DNA of 64,000 nt from Nemertoderma westbladi. Taxonomy: Eukaryota; Xenacoelomorpha; Nemertodermatida; Nemertodermatidae. The position numbers were made by a program, and so were the translations under genes. Shown in pieces: positions 35,601 through 46,400 of this stretch (its first letter is position 1; every line of letters begins with the position of its first letter). The stretch spans positions 38,200 through 102,199 of the forward strand of contig JAUCBJ010003419.1 in NCBI GenBank assembly GCA_032718475.1, written 5' to 3'. The notes under the pieces were generated by a model, which saw only the letters and a program-made list of their open reading frames with translations, did no database searches and was not told the origin of the DNA.

Positions 35601-38600
35601 TAGCTCAGGCAGGAGAGTAACTCGTGGCTTCGGGCAGGAGAGTAACTTGTGGTTCGGGCAGGAGAGTAACTTGTGGTTCGTGCAGGAGAGTAACTTGTAG
35701 CTCAGGCAGGAGAGTAACTTGGGGTTCAGGCAGGAGAGTAACTTGTAGCTCAGGCAGGAGAGTAACTTGGGGTTCGGGCAGGAGAGTAACTTGTAGCTCA
35801 GGCAGGAGAGTAACTTGTGGTTCAGGCAGGAGAGTAACTTGTAGCTCAGGCAGGAGAGTAACTTGGTGGTTCAGGCAGGAGAGTAACTTGGGGTTCAGGG
35901 CAGGAGAGTAACTTGTAGCTCAGGCAGGAGAGTAACTTGGGGTTCGGGCAGGAGAGTAACTTGTGGTTCGGGCAGGAGAGTAACTTGTGGTTCGTGCAGG
36001 AGAGTAACTTGTAGATCAGGCAGGAGAGTAACTTGGGGTTCGGGCAGGAGAGTAACTTGTGGTTCAGGCAGGAGAGTAACTTGTAGCTCAGGCAGGAGAG
36101 TAACTTGGGGTTCGGGCAGGAGAGTAACTTGTAGCTTGTGAAGGAGAGTAACTTGTAGCTCAGGCAGGAGAGTAACTTGTAGCTCAGGCAGGAGAGTAAC
36201 TTGTGGTTCATGCAGGATAGTAACTTGGGTTCGGGCAGGAGAGTAACTTGTAGCTCAGGCAGGAGAGTAACTTGGGATTCGGGCAGGAGAGTAACTTGTA
36301 AACCAGGCAGGAGAGTAACTCGGGGTTCGGGCAGGAGAGTAACTTGTAGCTCAGGAAGGAGAGTAAGTTGGGGTTCAGGCAGGAGAGTAACTCAGGGTTC
36401 GGGCAGGAGAGTAACTTGGGGTTCGGGCAGGAGAGTAACTTGTAGACCAGGCAGGAGAGTAACTTGGGGTTCAGGCAGGAGAGTAACTCAGGGTTCGGGC
36501 AGGAGAGTAACTTGGGGTTCGGGCAGGAGAGTAACTTGTGGTTCAGGCAGGAGAGTAACTTGTGGTTCATGCACGAGAGTAACTTGGGTTCAGGCAGGAG
36601 AGTAACTTGTGGTTCAGACAGGAGAGTAACTTGTGGTTCGGGCAGGAGAGTAACTTGTGGTTCGGGCAGGAGAGTAACTTGTGGTTCGTGCAGGAGAGTA
36701 ACTTGTAGCTCAGGCAGAGAGTAACTCGGGCTTCGGGCAGGAGAGTAACTTGTAGACCAGGCAGGAGAGTAACTTGGGTTCGGGCAGGAGAGTAACTTGT
36801 GGTTCGGCAGGAGAGTAACTTGGGGTTCAGGCAGGAGAGTAACTTGTGGTTCGGCAGGAGAGTAACTTGTAGCTCAGGCAGGAGAGTAACTTGGGGTTCG
36901 GGCAGGAGAGTAACTTGTAGCTCAGGCAGGAGAGTAACTTGTAGCTCAGGCAGGAGAGTAACTTGGGGTTTCGGGCAGGAGAGTAACTTGTAGACCAGGC
37001 AGGAGAGTAACTCGGGGTTTAGGGCAGGAGAGTAACTTGTAGCTCAGGCAGGAGAGTAACTTGCAGTTCGGGCAGGAGAGTAACTTGTAGACCAGGCAGG
37101 AGAGTAACTTGGGGTTCGGGCAGGAGAGTAACTTGTAGAACAGGCAGGAGAGTAACTTGGGGTTCGGGCATGAGAGTAACTTGTGGTTTGGACAGGAGAG
37201 TAACTTGTAGGTCAGGCAGGAGAGTAACTTGGGGTTCTGGCAGGAGAGTAACTTGTAGCTTGTGAAGGAGAGTAACTTGTAGCTCAGGCAGGAGAGTAAC
37301 GTGTAGCTCAGGTAGGAGAGTAACTTGTGGTTCATGCAGGATAGTAACTTGGGCATCGGGCAGGAGAGTAACTTGTAGCTCAGGCAGGAGAGTAACTTGT
37401 AGCTCAGGCAGGAGAGTAACTTGGGATTCGGGCAGGAGAGTAACTTGTAAACCAGGCAGGAGAGTAACTCAGGGTTCGGGCAGGAGAGTAACTTGTAGCT
37501 CAGGCAGGAGAGTAACGTTGTGGTTCAGGCAGGAGAGTAACTCTGTGGTTCAGGCAGGAGAGTAACTTGGGCTTCGGGCAGGAGAGTAACTTGTAGACCA
37601 GGCAGGAGAGTAACTTGGGGTTCAGGCAGGAGAGTAACTCTGTGGTTCGGGCAGGAGAGTAACTTGGGGTTCGGGCAGGAGAGTAACTTGTGGTTCAGGC
37701 AGGAGAGTAACTTGTGGTTCATGCACGAGAGTAACTTGGGGTTCAGGCAGGAGAGTAACTTGTGGTTCAGACAGGAGAGTAACTTGTGGTTCGGGCAGGA
37801 GAGTAACTTGTGGTTCGGGAAGGAGAGTAACTTATGGTTCGTGCAGGAGAGTAACTTGTAGCTCAGGCAAGAGAGTAACTCGGGCTTCGGGCAGGAGAGT
37901 AACTTGTAGACCAGGCAGGAGAGTAACTTGGGGTTCGGCAGGAGAGTAACTTGTGGTTCGGGCAGGAGAGTAACTTGTAGCTCAGGCAGGAGAGTAACTT
38001 GTAGCTCAGGCAGGAGAGTAACTTGGGTTCGGGTAGGAGAGTAACTTGTAGCTCAGACAGGAGAGTAACTTGGGGTTCGGGCAGGAGAGTAACTTGTAGC
38101 TCAGACAGGAGAGTAACTTGTGGTTCGGGCAGGAGAGTAACTTATGGTTCGTGCAGGAGAGTAACTTGTAGCTCAGGCAGGAGAGTAACTCGGGTTCGGG
38201 CAGGAGTGTAACTTGTAGACCAGGCAGGAGAGTAACTTGGGGTTCAGGCAGGATAGTAACTTGTGGTTCGGGCAGGAGAGTAACTTGTAGCTCAGGCAGG
38301 AGAGTAACTTGTAGCTCAGGCAGGAGAGTAACTTGGGGTTCGGGTAGGAGAGTAACTTGTAGCTCAGACAGGAGAGTAACTTGGGGTTCGGGCAGGAGAG
38401 TAACTTGTAGCTCAGACAGGAGAGTAACTTGGGGTTCGGGCAGGAGAGTAACTTGGGGTTCGGATAGGAGAGTAACTTGTGGTTCGTGCAGGAGAGTAAC
38501 TTGTAGCTCAGGCAGGAGAGTAACTTGGGGTTCGGGCACGAGAGTAACTTGTAGCTCAGGCAAGAGAGTAACTCGGGTTTCGGGCAGGAGAGTAACTTGT

Positions 38601-40415
38601 AGACCAGGCAGGAGAGTAACTTGGGGTTCGGGCAGGAGAGTAACTTGTGGTTTGGGCAGGAGTGTAATTTGTGGTTCGTGCAGGAGAGTAACTTGGGGTT
38701 CAGACAGGATAGTAACTTGTGGTTCGGGCAGGAGAGTAACTTGTAGCTCAGGCAGGAGAGTAACTTGTAGCTCAGGCAGGAGAGTAACTTGTAGCTCAGG
38801 CAGGAGAGTAACTTGGGGTTCGGGCAGGAGAGTAACTTTGTAGACCAGGCAGGAGAGTAACTGGGGGTTCGGGCAGGAAAGAAACTTGTAGCTCGGGCAG
38901 GTGAGTAACTTGTAGCTCAGGCAGGAGAGTAACTTGGGGTTCGGGCAGGAGAGTAACTTGGGGTTCGGGCAGGAGAGTAACTTGTGGTTCGGGCAGGAGA
39001 GTAACTTGTGGCTCAGGCAGGAGAGTAAATTGGGGTTCAGGCAGGATAGTAACTTGTGGTTCGGGCAGGAGAGTAACTTGTAGCTCAGGCAGGAGAGTAA
39101 CTTGCAGCTCAGGCAGGAGAGTAACTTGGGGTTCGGGCAGGAGAGTAACTTGTGGTTCGGGCAGGAGAGTAACTTATGGTTCGGGCAGGAGAGTAACTTG
39201 TAGCTCAGGCAGGAGAGTAACTTGTAGCTCAGGCAGGAGAGTAACTTGTAGCTCAGGCAGGAGAGTGACTTGCAGTTCGGGCAGGAGAGTAACTTGTAGA
39301 CCAGGCAGGAGAGTAACTTGTGGTTCGGGCAGGAGAGTAATTTGTGGTTCGTGCAGGAGAGTAACTTGGGGTTCAGGCAGGATAGTAACTTGTGGTTCGG
39401 GCAGGAGAGTAACTTGTAGCTCAGGCAGGAGAGTAACTTGTAGCTCAGGCAGGAGAGTAACTTGGGGTTCGGGCAAGGGAGTAACTTGTAGCTCAGACCG
39501 GAGAGTAACTTGTAGCTCAGGCAGGAGAGTAACTTGTAGCTCAGGCAGGAGAATAACTTGGGGTTCGGGCAGGAGAGTAACTTGTAGCTCAGGCAGGAGA
39601 GTAACGTGTAGCTCAGGCAGGAGAGTAACTTGTAGCTCAGGCAGGAGAGTAACTTGGGGTTCGGGCAGGAGGGTAACTTTGTAGACCAGGCAGGAGAGTA
39701 ACTGGGGGTTCGGGCAGGAAAGAAACTTGTAGCTCGGGCAGGTGAGTAACTTGTAGCTCAGGCAGGAGAGTCACTTGGGGATTGGGCAGGAGAGTAACTT
39801 GGGGTTCGGATAGGAGAGTATCTTGTGGTTCGTGCAGGAGAGTAACTTGTAGCTCAGGCAGGAGAGTAACTTGGGGTTCGGGCAGGAGAGTAACTTGTAG
39901 ACCAGGCAGGAGAATAACTTGGGGTTTGGGCAGGAGAGTAACTTGTGGTTCGGGCAGGAGAGTAATTTGTGGTTCGTACAGGAGAGTAACTTGGGGTTCA
40001 GGCAGGATAGTAACTTGTGGTTCGGGCAGGAGAGTAACTTGTAGCTCAGGCAGGAGAGTAACTTGTAGCTCAGGCAGGAGAGTAACTTGGGGTTCGGGCA
40101 GGAGAGTAACTTGTAGCTCAGGCAGGAGAGTAACTTGTAGCTCAGGCAGGAGAGTAACTTGTAGCTCAGGCAGGAGAGTAACTTGGGGTTCGGGCAGGAT
40201 AGTAACTTTGCAGACCAGGCAGGAGAGTAACTGAGGGTTCGGGCAGGAGAGAAACTTGTAGCTCGGGCAGGAGAGTAACTTGTAGCTTAGGCAGGAGAGT
40301 AACTTGTGGTTCGTGCAGGAGAGTAAACTTGGGGTTCAGGCAGGAGAGTAACTTGTGGTTCGTGCAGGAGAGTAACTTGTGGTTCGTGCAGGAGAGTAAC
40401 TTGTGGTTCAGGCAG

Positions 40416-41054
40416 ATAGTATAATCAATATAAGTATAGTCAAAACAATACTCGTCTCCTTCATTAACATCGTTGCGCACATCCTGTTTTGTTTCAAAAT
40501 ATTTTTCCTTTTTTATAACTATGCAAAGTCCCGAATCTGTGCGAGTAACAGCTGATTTATGCCAGATGGATACTCGTATCCACCGCAAAACTCGTGGCGT
40601 TCGTTCGTTTTTGACTAAACTTCAGATTATTTCCAAACTTTTGAATGACTACATATGTACTGGTACCAAGTTTGGTTTAATTTGATCAAGAAATGGCCGA
40701 GTTATTAACGATCAAAAAATTATGACAACGACAGACAACTCGTTAATGGTACCAATATGCTAAGGGTTTTATTAAGCCTTTCTTACTTAGTAGCTCGCCC
40801 CAAAGTACAGAAGTATAGGCTAGCTTAAAATACTAATTGCAGAATAGGCTTACCGGTCTGCCTTTAGTTCTGTTAATTTAACCTACAACAGATAAGTACT
40901 GCTGTACTGAAGTAAGCCTACCGCAGTACTGCTGTACTGCAGTACTGGTACCGTAGTACAGTAGTACAGACACATCTACTACTGTACTAGTACTACCGGT
41001 ACACATACACAAGCTTTCGATATTTTGCATCCCAATTTTATTCACCATCTGGCC
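40416..41054. other. CNOT7 5' flank / likely 5' UTR
   Basis: Unique sequence between the satellite and the CNOT7 start. 40890-41000 contains clustered GTACTG/CAGTAC words (for example CAGTACTGCTGTACTGCAG) that can pair with each other. No exon was identified in 40430-40880. Confidence 0.5.
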
Positions 41055-41717
41055 ATGGGTAAACCTGCGGACACAACAACGGCTGCACCAACAACGTCCA
41101 ACGCTCCCACCGACAAAATTCAAGAAGTATGGCAGGACAACATCGACGACGCGTTTAAAGAGATTCGCCAACTTGTACAGACTTACTGCTACGTCGCCAT
41201 GGACACAGAATTCCCCGGAGTGGTAGCTCGTCCGATCGGGGACTTTCGATCCAACGCTGAGTACCAGTACCAACTCCTTCGCTGCAACGTTGACCTCCTA
41301 AAGATAATCCAATTGGGTTTAACTTTCTCTGACGAGAACGGGAAATACCCCCCTGGTGTCTGCGCCTTCCAGTTTAACTTTAAGTTCAACTTAACGGAAG
41401 ATATGTACGCCGAGGACTCTATAGAACTACTGCAGCAGTCCGGGATTCAGTTCCAACGACACGAGGAACACGGAATAGACGTTTCGTATTTCGCCGAACT
41501 TCTGATGATGTCCGGAGTGATCCTAATGGATCGAGTTAAGTGGATCTCGTTCCACAGCGGTTACGATTTCGGCTACCTTCTTAAGATCCTTACGAACAAC
41601 CATCTTCCCTCCGAAGAAAGCGAATTCTTCGACTTGCTTCACACCTACTTTCCTTCCATATACGATGTTAAGTATCTTATGAAGAGTTGTAAAAGTCTTA
41701 AAGGCGGTTTACAGGAG
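41055..41717 (+). CDS. CNOT7: CNOT7/CAF1 deadenylase (CCR4-NOT subunit), exon 1
   Basis: 221 codons from ATG at 41055 in a strong context (GGCCATGG); an upstream in-frame stretch lacks ATG. A short Thr/Ala-rich head is followed by the RNase-D-like DEDD exonuclease fold: EVWQDNIDDAFKEIR, YVAMDTEFPGVVARPIG (catalytic D50 and E52), SNAEYQYQLLRCNVDLLKII, KFNLTEDMYAEDSIELL, WISFHSGYDFGYLLKIL (third catalytic D, about 171), YDVKYLMKSCKSLKGGLQE. The exon ends CAGGAG|GTGAGA in phase 0. The enzyme shortens mRNA poly(A) tails as part of CCR4-NOT in the cytoplasm. Near-identity to human CNOT7/8 across this region makes it the most certain gene here. CNOT8 is an equally valid name, since invertebrates usually have one CAF1. 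Confidence 0.97.
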
Positions 41718-42476
41718 GTGAGAGCGATTTATTAATAAAAAAAACGCAGGTGGCAGGGTGGGGTGTGGGGCTCCTCCTCCTATTGAATCCGAAATTCATC
41801 CCTCTTAGGGGAAATCGACTCAATACACTTTCGTTTATTATTTTGGCTTGAATAACGTGCACCTGTAGCTGTAAAACCTGTTCCTTTCCATTAATTGATA
41901 TTTAACACTGTTTATTCGCCCCATATTCATCCCCCCCCCCCCCCTTTCAAAAGACCATGATGTATGTAAGAAATTTATGATACAGGTCGTACGGATTTAT
42001 AACAATTAACATAAGCGTGGGCTGGGCCCAATAAAATATATATTTTTATAATAACCTCTAGTTTGTAGCTTGGTAATCCAATACATACGATACTACATAA
42101 TATATCGTATGTAGAGCAGTAATATAAAAATAATATAGATCTGTTTATTTCCATAAAATAAGTTAAGAAGAGATATAAAAACTAAACAAACTAGCTTAAC
42201 CTTTGCTAGGGGGGAAATAATTTCCAATCAATTAATTAATTTTCATAAAAACGAAAGTATTTTGAAATAAATGATTCTAATCTAAATAACTTAAATTTCG
42301 AATTTAAATAGTTATCGGTATTTATTATAATAGAAACATAAAAATGTATTTATATTATATAAATAAAATACGTTCCTGTGTATTAACTAAACGAAACTAA
42401 ATTGTTAAAAGTATAATAAAAACAGGTCGAGAGAAAAAAATCAGCGTTAAACAAATAGTTTGATTTGGGTTGCTAG
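41718..42476 (+). other. CNOT7 intron
   Basis: Donor GTGAGA after GGLQE, acceptor TTGCTAG before V-A-D-Q-M-E-L-E-R. Contains a MITE fragment (41757-41905), a 14 nt poly-C run (41931-41944) and AT-rich DNA. Confidence 0.95.
41757..41905. mobile_element. MITE-like fragment in the CNOT7 intron
   Basis: Contains CTTTCGTTTATTATTTTGG, AATAACGTGCACCTGTA and AACCTGTTCCTTTCC, which match interior sequence of the 10710-10950 and 2753-3109 elements. Ends are not clear. Confidence 0.45.
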
Positions 42477-42749
42477 GTGGCGGACCAGATGGAGTTAGAG
42501 CGTATTGGGCCGCAGCACCAGGCCGGCAGCGATAGTCTGCTAACCGCCGAATCGTTCTTCCGCATGAGGGAGATGTACTTCGAGGATAACATCGACGACA
42601 CAAAGTACTGCGGCCATCTCTACGGGCTGGGGACCCCGTACGTACTCCAGAACGCTAATAATCTACCCACTGCTTCTACTCTAGAGTCGAATTCTACTGC
42701 TACTTCTACCGGGAACTCAAATAAGGACGATACATCATCTAATTCATAA
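42477..42749 (+). CDS. CNOT7: CNOT7/CAF1 deadenylase, exon 2 (C-terminus)
   Basis: Acceptor at 42475-42476, phase 0. The reading VADQMELERIGPQHQAGSDSLLT carries the fourth catalytic Asp (about residue 240), then FFRMREMYFEDNIDD.KYCGHLYGLG as in human CNOT7, then a Ser/Thr/Asn-rich tail ending at TAA 42747-42749. The joined protein is 311 residues versus 285 in human, with the extra length in the N-terminal head and C-terminal tail. All four DEDD residues are present, so it should be active. Confidence 0.97.
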   Translation: MADQMELERIGPQHQAGSDSLLTAESFFRMREMYFEDNIDDTKYCGHLYGLGTPYVLQNANNLPTASTLESNSTATSTGNSNKDDTSSNS

Positions 42750-42870
42750 TTAAATTCATTATTACGATAATTGAGTTATTATTGGAGTAAATATACCAGC
42801 CTAAGTGTAATATAATGTAGATTACTGTTCTGTACTTCAGTCATTATTATTGAGTATTCTATTCTACCTA

Positions 42871-42876
42871 AATAAA
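42871..42876 (+). promoter_or_regulatory. CNOT7 polyadenylation signal AATAAA
   Basis: Canonical hexamer 122 nt after the CNOT7 stop codon, in an AT-rich 3' UTR. Confidence 0.75.
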
Positions 42877-43412
42877 TCTTTATAGATATTTCCTTCATAT
42901 ATTTTAATTATTTATTGATGGCGGACTAACAATTTATTGTGCGGGTCAAACTAAACGATCAGCAAAACAGCAAGTTAAATAATTTACTGGCGAGTCAAAA
43001 CCGCGAACCAACAGGCGACACACGAACCATTATAATTTTACAATGGCCGTTTTCCAAAAGTCCGTGGGGTGTATGAGTGTCAGTGTGTGTGTGTGTCGGG
43101 TACTAACAATTAGCACCCCTTCCTGATTACCAGCCATGGTGCACGAAGGCCACATACGTGACTGTAGTTTAAAATAAATTTTAGAACAGCACAAGCTTTG
43201 TTCGTTATTTATACCACGTCAATCTAAAGAAAGGAATTTCCGCATGTCGGAGTGAAATTTTTAAAATCCCACGTCCCATTAAAACATTTTTAAACTTTCT
43301 ATATCCAACGTTTAGTGAATGTTTTCCGACATTTATTGCTGCACCATTTACGGTTATTCTTTGGAACAATGGTGTAACAGGATTTGATACTTGTAATAGG
43401 TATTTTGATATA
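42877..43412. other. Intergenic gap between convergent CNOT7 and EGFR-like genes
   Basis: Contains a short GT microsatellite (43080-43096) and the minus-strand AATAAA at 43332-43337. On the minus strand I looked for the expected next kinase exon (C-W..D...RP.F) and did not find it. Confidence 0.6.
43332..43337 (-). promoter_or_regulatory. Candidate EGFR-like gene polyadenylation signal AATAAA
   Basis: TTTATT on the + strand, i.e. AATAAA on the minus strand, 76 nt after the in-frame TAG at 43413-43415. It would end the transcript before the missing C-lobe exon. Confidence 0.45.
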
Positions 43413-46400
43413 CTAACACTGAACCATTATCATATAAAGTTCCACTGTACACAGACACGGCTGTTGGAGGCGCTCGCCCCGTTTCAGTAAACCCAGTAAC
43501 TCGTCTTTAGCTATCCGATCATACGGTACCTCCCCGAACGTGGTGATCTCCCACAAAGTTACACCGAACGACCACACATCAGACTGGTGAGTAAACTCTC
43601 GGTACTCTAGACTCTCCAGAGCAAACCATTGCTGGTGATTCTATTGGCGAAATATTATATTAATTAATTTTAGAGAGCTTGAGCTAAAAAGTAATTGTGA
43701 AAAAAGTATGGTTTAAAAAAGATAATAATTTAACTAATGTAAAAATCTGACATCATTGAAAATTTAAGATACGACCATTCAAATATAATATGTCAATTTA
43801 TCCAACGATTTCAGACGTGGTTTATATCTTGAAAACAACAAATTTTAATTAAATTTTAACACTAAAATTAATTGTGTCAAGAAGACCAAGTTATATTTCT
43901 TTTAAGATGACATTCTACCAATTAATATTCTACCAATGATCTTCTATCAGTGGCAATTATAGACAGAGTAGCTCGAAAAACAAGATGGAATTTGGGAACA
44001 ATTATAATAATCGTACCGGAAATTATGCAGAGCTTCTTTATTATTAACTGTTTAAGCAAGGTAATATAAGGGTAGAGGTAATAAAATGTAACCTTGTATT
44101 AATTATTAGAGGTAAAAATATCCTTGTATTATATATTTTACTAAGAAATGCTACTTTCGTAATTGCCGTAAAATGTATAACTCAGATGATTGTACATATT
44201 TCATATAAAATCGATGAATGTGTGTTAGCTGTCTCTCCTCGCACCTTATCTGCAATCGATATTAGTTCGTTGTTCAATGTTTCCAGTATCTTTGCCGCCC
44301 CGAAGTCTGTAATCTTTATCTGACCTGGTCTTTGAACTAATATGTTCTTGGCTGAGAGATATCGATGTACAATCCGTCGTTCTTCTAAATATCCCATTCC
44401 CTATGAACAAAATCATTACAAAAATATATGACCTTATTGTAACAGAGAACTTCGCAGGACTCACCTACTTCAGCTACAGTATTTGTTTACACCAGTCCCA
44501 CTCACCTACCTCGGCTATTTGTTTACACCAGTCCCACTCACCTACCTCAGCTATTTGTTTACACCAGTCCCACTCACCTACCTCAGCTATTTGTTTACAC
44601 CAGTCCCACTCACCTACCTCGGCTATTTGTTTACACCAGTCCCACTCACCTACCTCAGCTATTTGTTTACACCAGTCCCACTCACCTACCTCAGCTATTT
44701 GTTTACACCAGTCCCACTCACCTACCTCAGCTATTTGTTTACACCAGTCCCACTCACCTACCTCAGCTATTTGTTTACACCAGTCCCACTCACCTACCTC
44801 AGCTATTTGTTTACACCAGTCCCACTCACCTACCTCAGCTATTTGTTTACACCAGTCCCACTCACCTACCTCAGCTATTTGTTTACACCAGTCCCACTCA
44901 CCTACCTCAGCTATTTGTTTACACCAGTCCCACTCACCTACCTCAGCTATTTGTTTACACCAGTCCCACTCACCTACCTCAGCTATTTGTTTACACCAGT
45001 CCCACTCACCTACCTCAGCTATTTGTTTACACCAGTCCCACTCACCTACCTCAGCTATTTGTTTACACCAGTCCCACTCACCTACCTCAGCTATTTGTTT
45101 ACACCAGTCCCACTCACCTACCTCAGCTATTTGTTTACACCAGTCCCACACACCTACCTCAGCTATTTGTTTACACCAGTCCCACTCACCTACCTCAGCT
45201 ATTTGTTTACACCAGTCCCACTCACCTACCTCAGCTATTTGTTTACACCAGTCCCACTCACCTACCTCAGCTATTTGTTTACACCAGTCCCACTCACCTA
45301 CCTCGGCTATTTGTTTACACCAGTCCCACTCACCTACCTCAGCTATTTGTTTACACCAGTCCCACTCACCTACCTCAGCTATTTGTTTACACCAGTCCCA
45401 CTCACCTACCTCAGCTATTTGTTTACACCAGTCCCACTCACCTACCTCAGCTATTTGTTTACACCAGTCCCACTCACCTACCTCAGCTATTTGTTTACAC
45501 CAGTCCCACTCACCTACCTCAGCTATTTGTTTACACCAGTCCCACACACCTACCTCAGCTATTTGTTTACACCAATCCCACTCACCTACCTCAGCTATTT
45601 GTTTACACCAGTCCCACTCACCTACCTCAGCTATTTGTTTACACCAGTCCCACACACCTACCTCAGCTATTTGTTTACACCAGTCCCACTCACCTACCTC
45701 GGCTATTTGTTTACACCAGTCCCACTCACCTACCTCGGCTATTTGTTTACACCAGTCCCACTCACCTACCTCAGCTATTTGTTTACACCAGTCCCACTCA
45801 CCTACCTCAGCTATTTGTTTACACCAGTCCCACACACCTACCTCAGCTATTTGTTTACACCAGTCCCACACACCTACCTCAGCTATTTGTTTACACCAGT
45901 CCCACTCACCTACCTCGGCTATTTGTTTACACCAGTCCCACTCACCTACCTCGGCTATTTGTTTACACCAGTCCCAATCACCTACCTCAGCTATTTGTTT
46001 ACACCAGTCCTACTCACCTACCTCGGCTATTTGTTTACACCAGTCCCACTCACCTACCTCGGCTATTTGTTTACACCAGTCCCACTCACCTACCTCAGCT
46101 ATTTGTTTACACCAGTCCCACTCACCTACCGCAGCTATTTGTTTACACCAGTCCCACTCACCTACCTCAGCTATTTGTTTACACCAGTCCCACTCACCTA
46201 CCTCGGCTATTTGTTTACACCAGTCCCACTCACCTACCTCGGCTATTTGTTTACACCAGTCCCACTCACCTACCTCGGCTATTTGTTTACACCAGTCCCA
46301 CTCACCTACCTCGGCTATTTGTTTACACCAGTTCCACTCACCTACCTCAGCTATTTGTTTACACCAGTCCCAATCACCTACCTCAGCTATTTGTTTACAC

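Larger units (their letters stand above)
14346..40415. repeat. Giant 24 bp minisatellite (about 26 kb, about 1,085 units)
   Basis: Continuous tandem repeats whose unit begins GCAGGAGAGTAACTTG and ends in one of a few 8 nt variants (TAGCTCAG, TGGTTCGG, GGGTTCGG, TAGACCAG, TGGTTCGT and others). The first units are degenerate (14346-14400) and the array ends at GGTTCAGGCAG before unique DNA. Units lack stops in five of six frames, giving long meaningless frames (plus strand R-R-V-T-C-G-S-G and Q-E-S-N-L-W-F-G; minus strand P-E-P-Q-V-T-L-L, N-H-K-L-L-S-C-P). Rare one-base indels occur (for example near 18911, 27068 and 29996). It occupies the space between two divergently transcribed genes. No homology to a coding gene is apparent. 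Confidence 0.97.

Noticed and set aside
14314-40588. Dozens of long frames (up to 882 codons) in the 24 bp array
   Set aside because: Five of six frames are open by composition; overlapping frames on both strands with eight-residue periodicity and no flanking gene structure indicate non-coding satellite.
40424-40588. Minus-strand Tyr-rich stretch (DEYCFDYTYIDYTI) as a missing EGFR tail exon
   Set aside because: It has no clear splice acceptor, runs straight into the satellite, and would need the transcript to pass through CNOT7; no kinase C-lobe exon lies between.
41025-41054. Start of CNOT7 at 41025
   Set aside because: That position is TTG; the first ATG, with a strong context, is at 41055.
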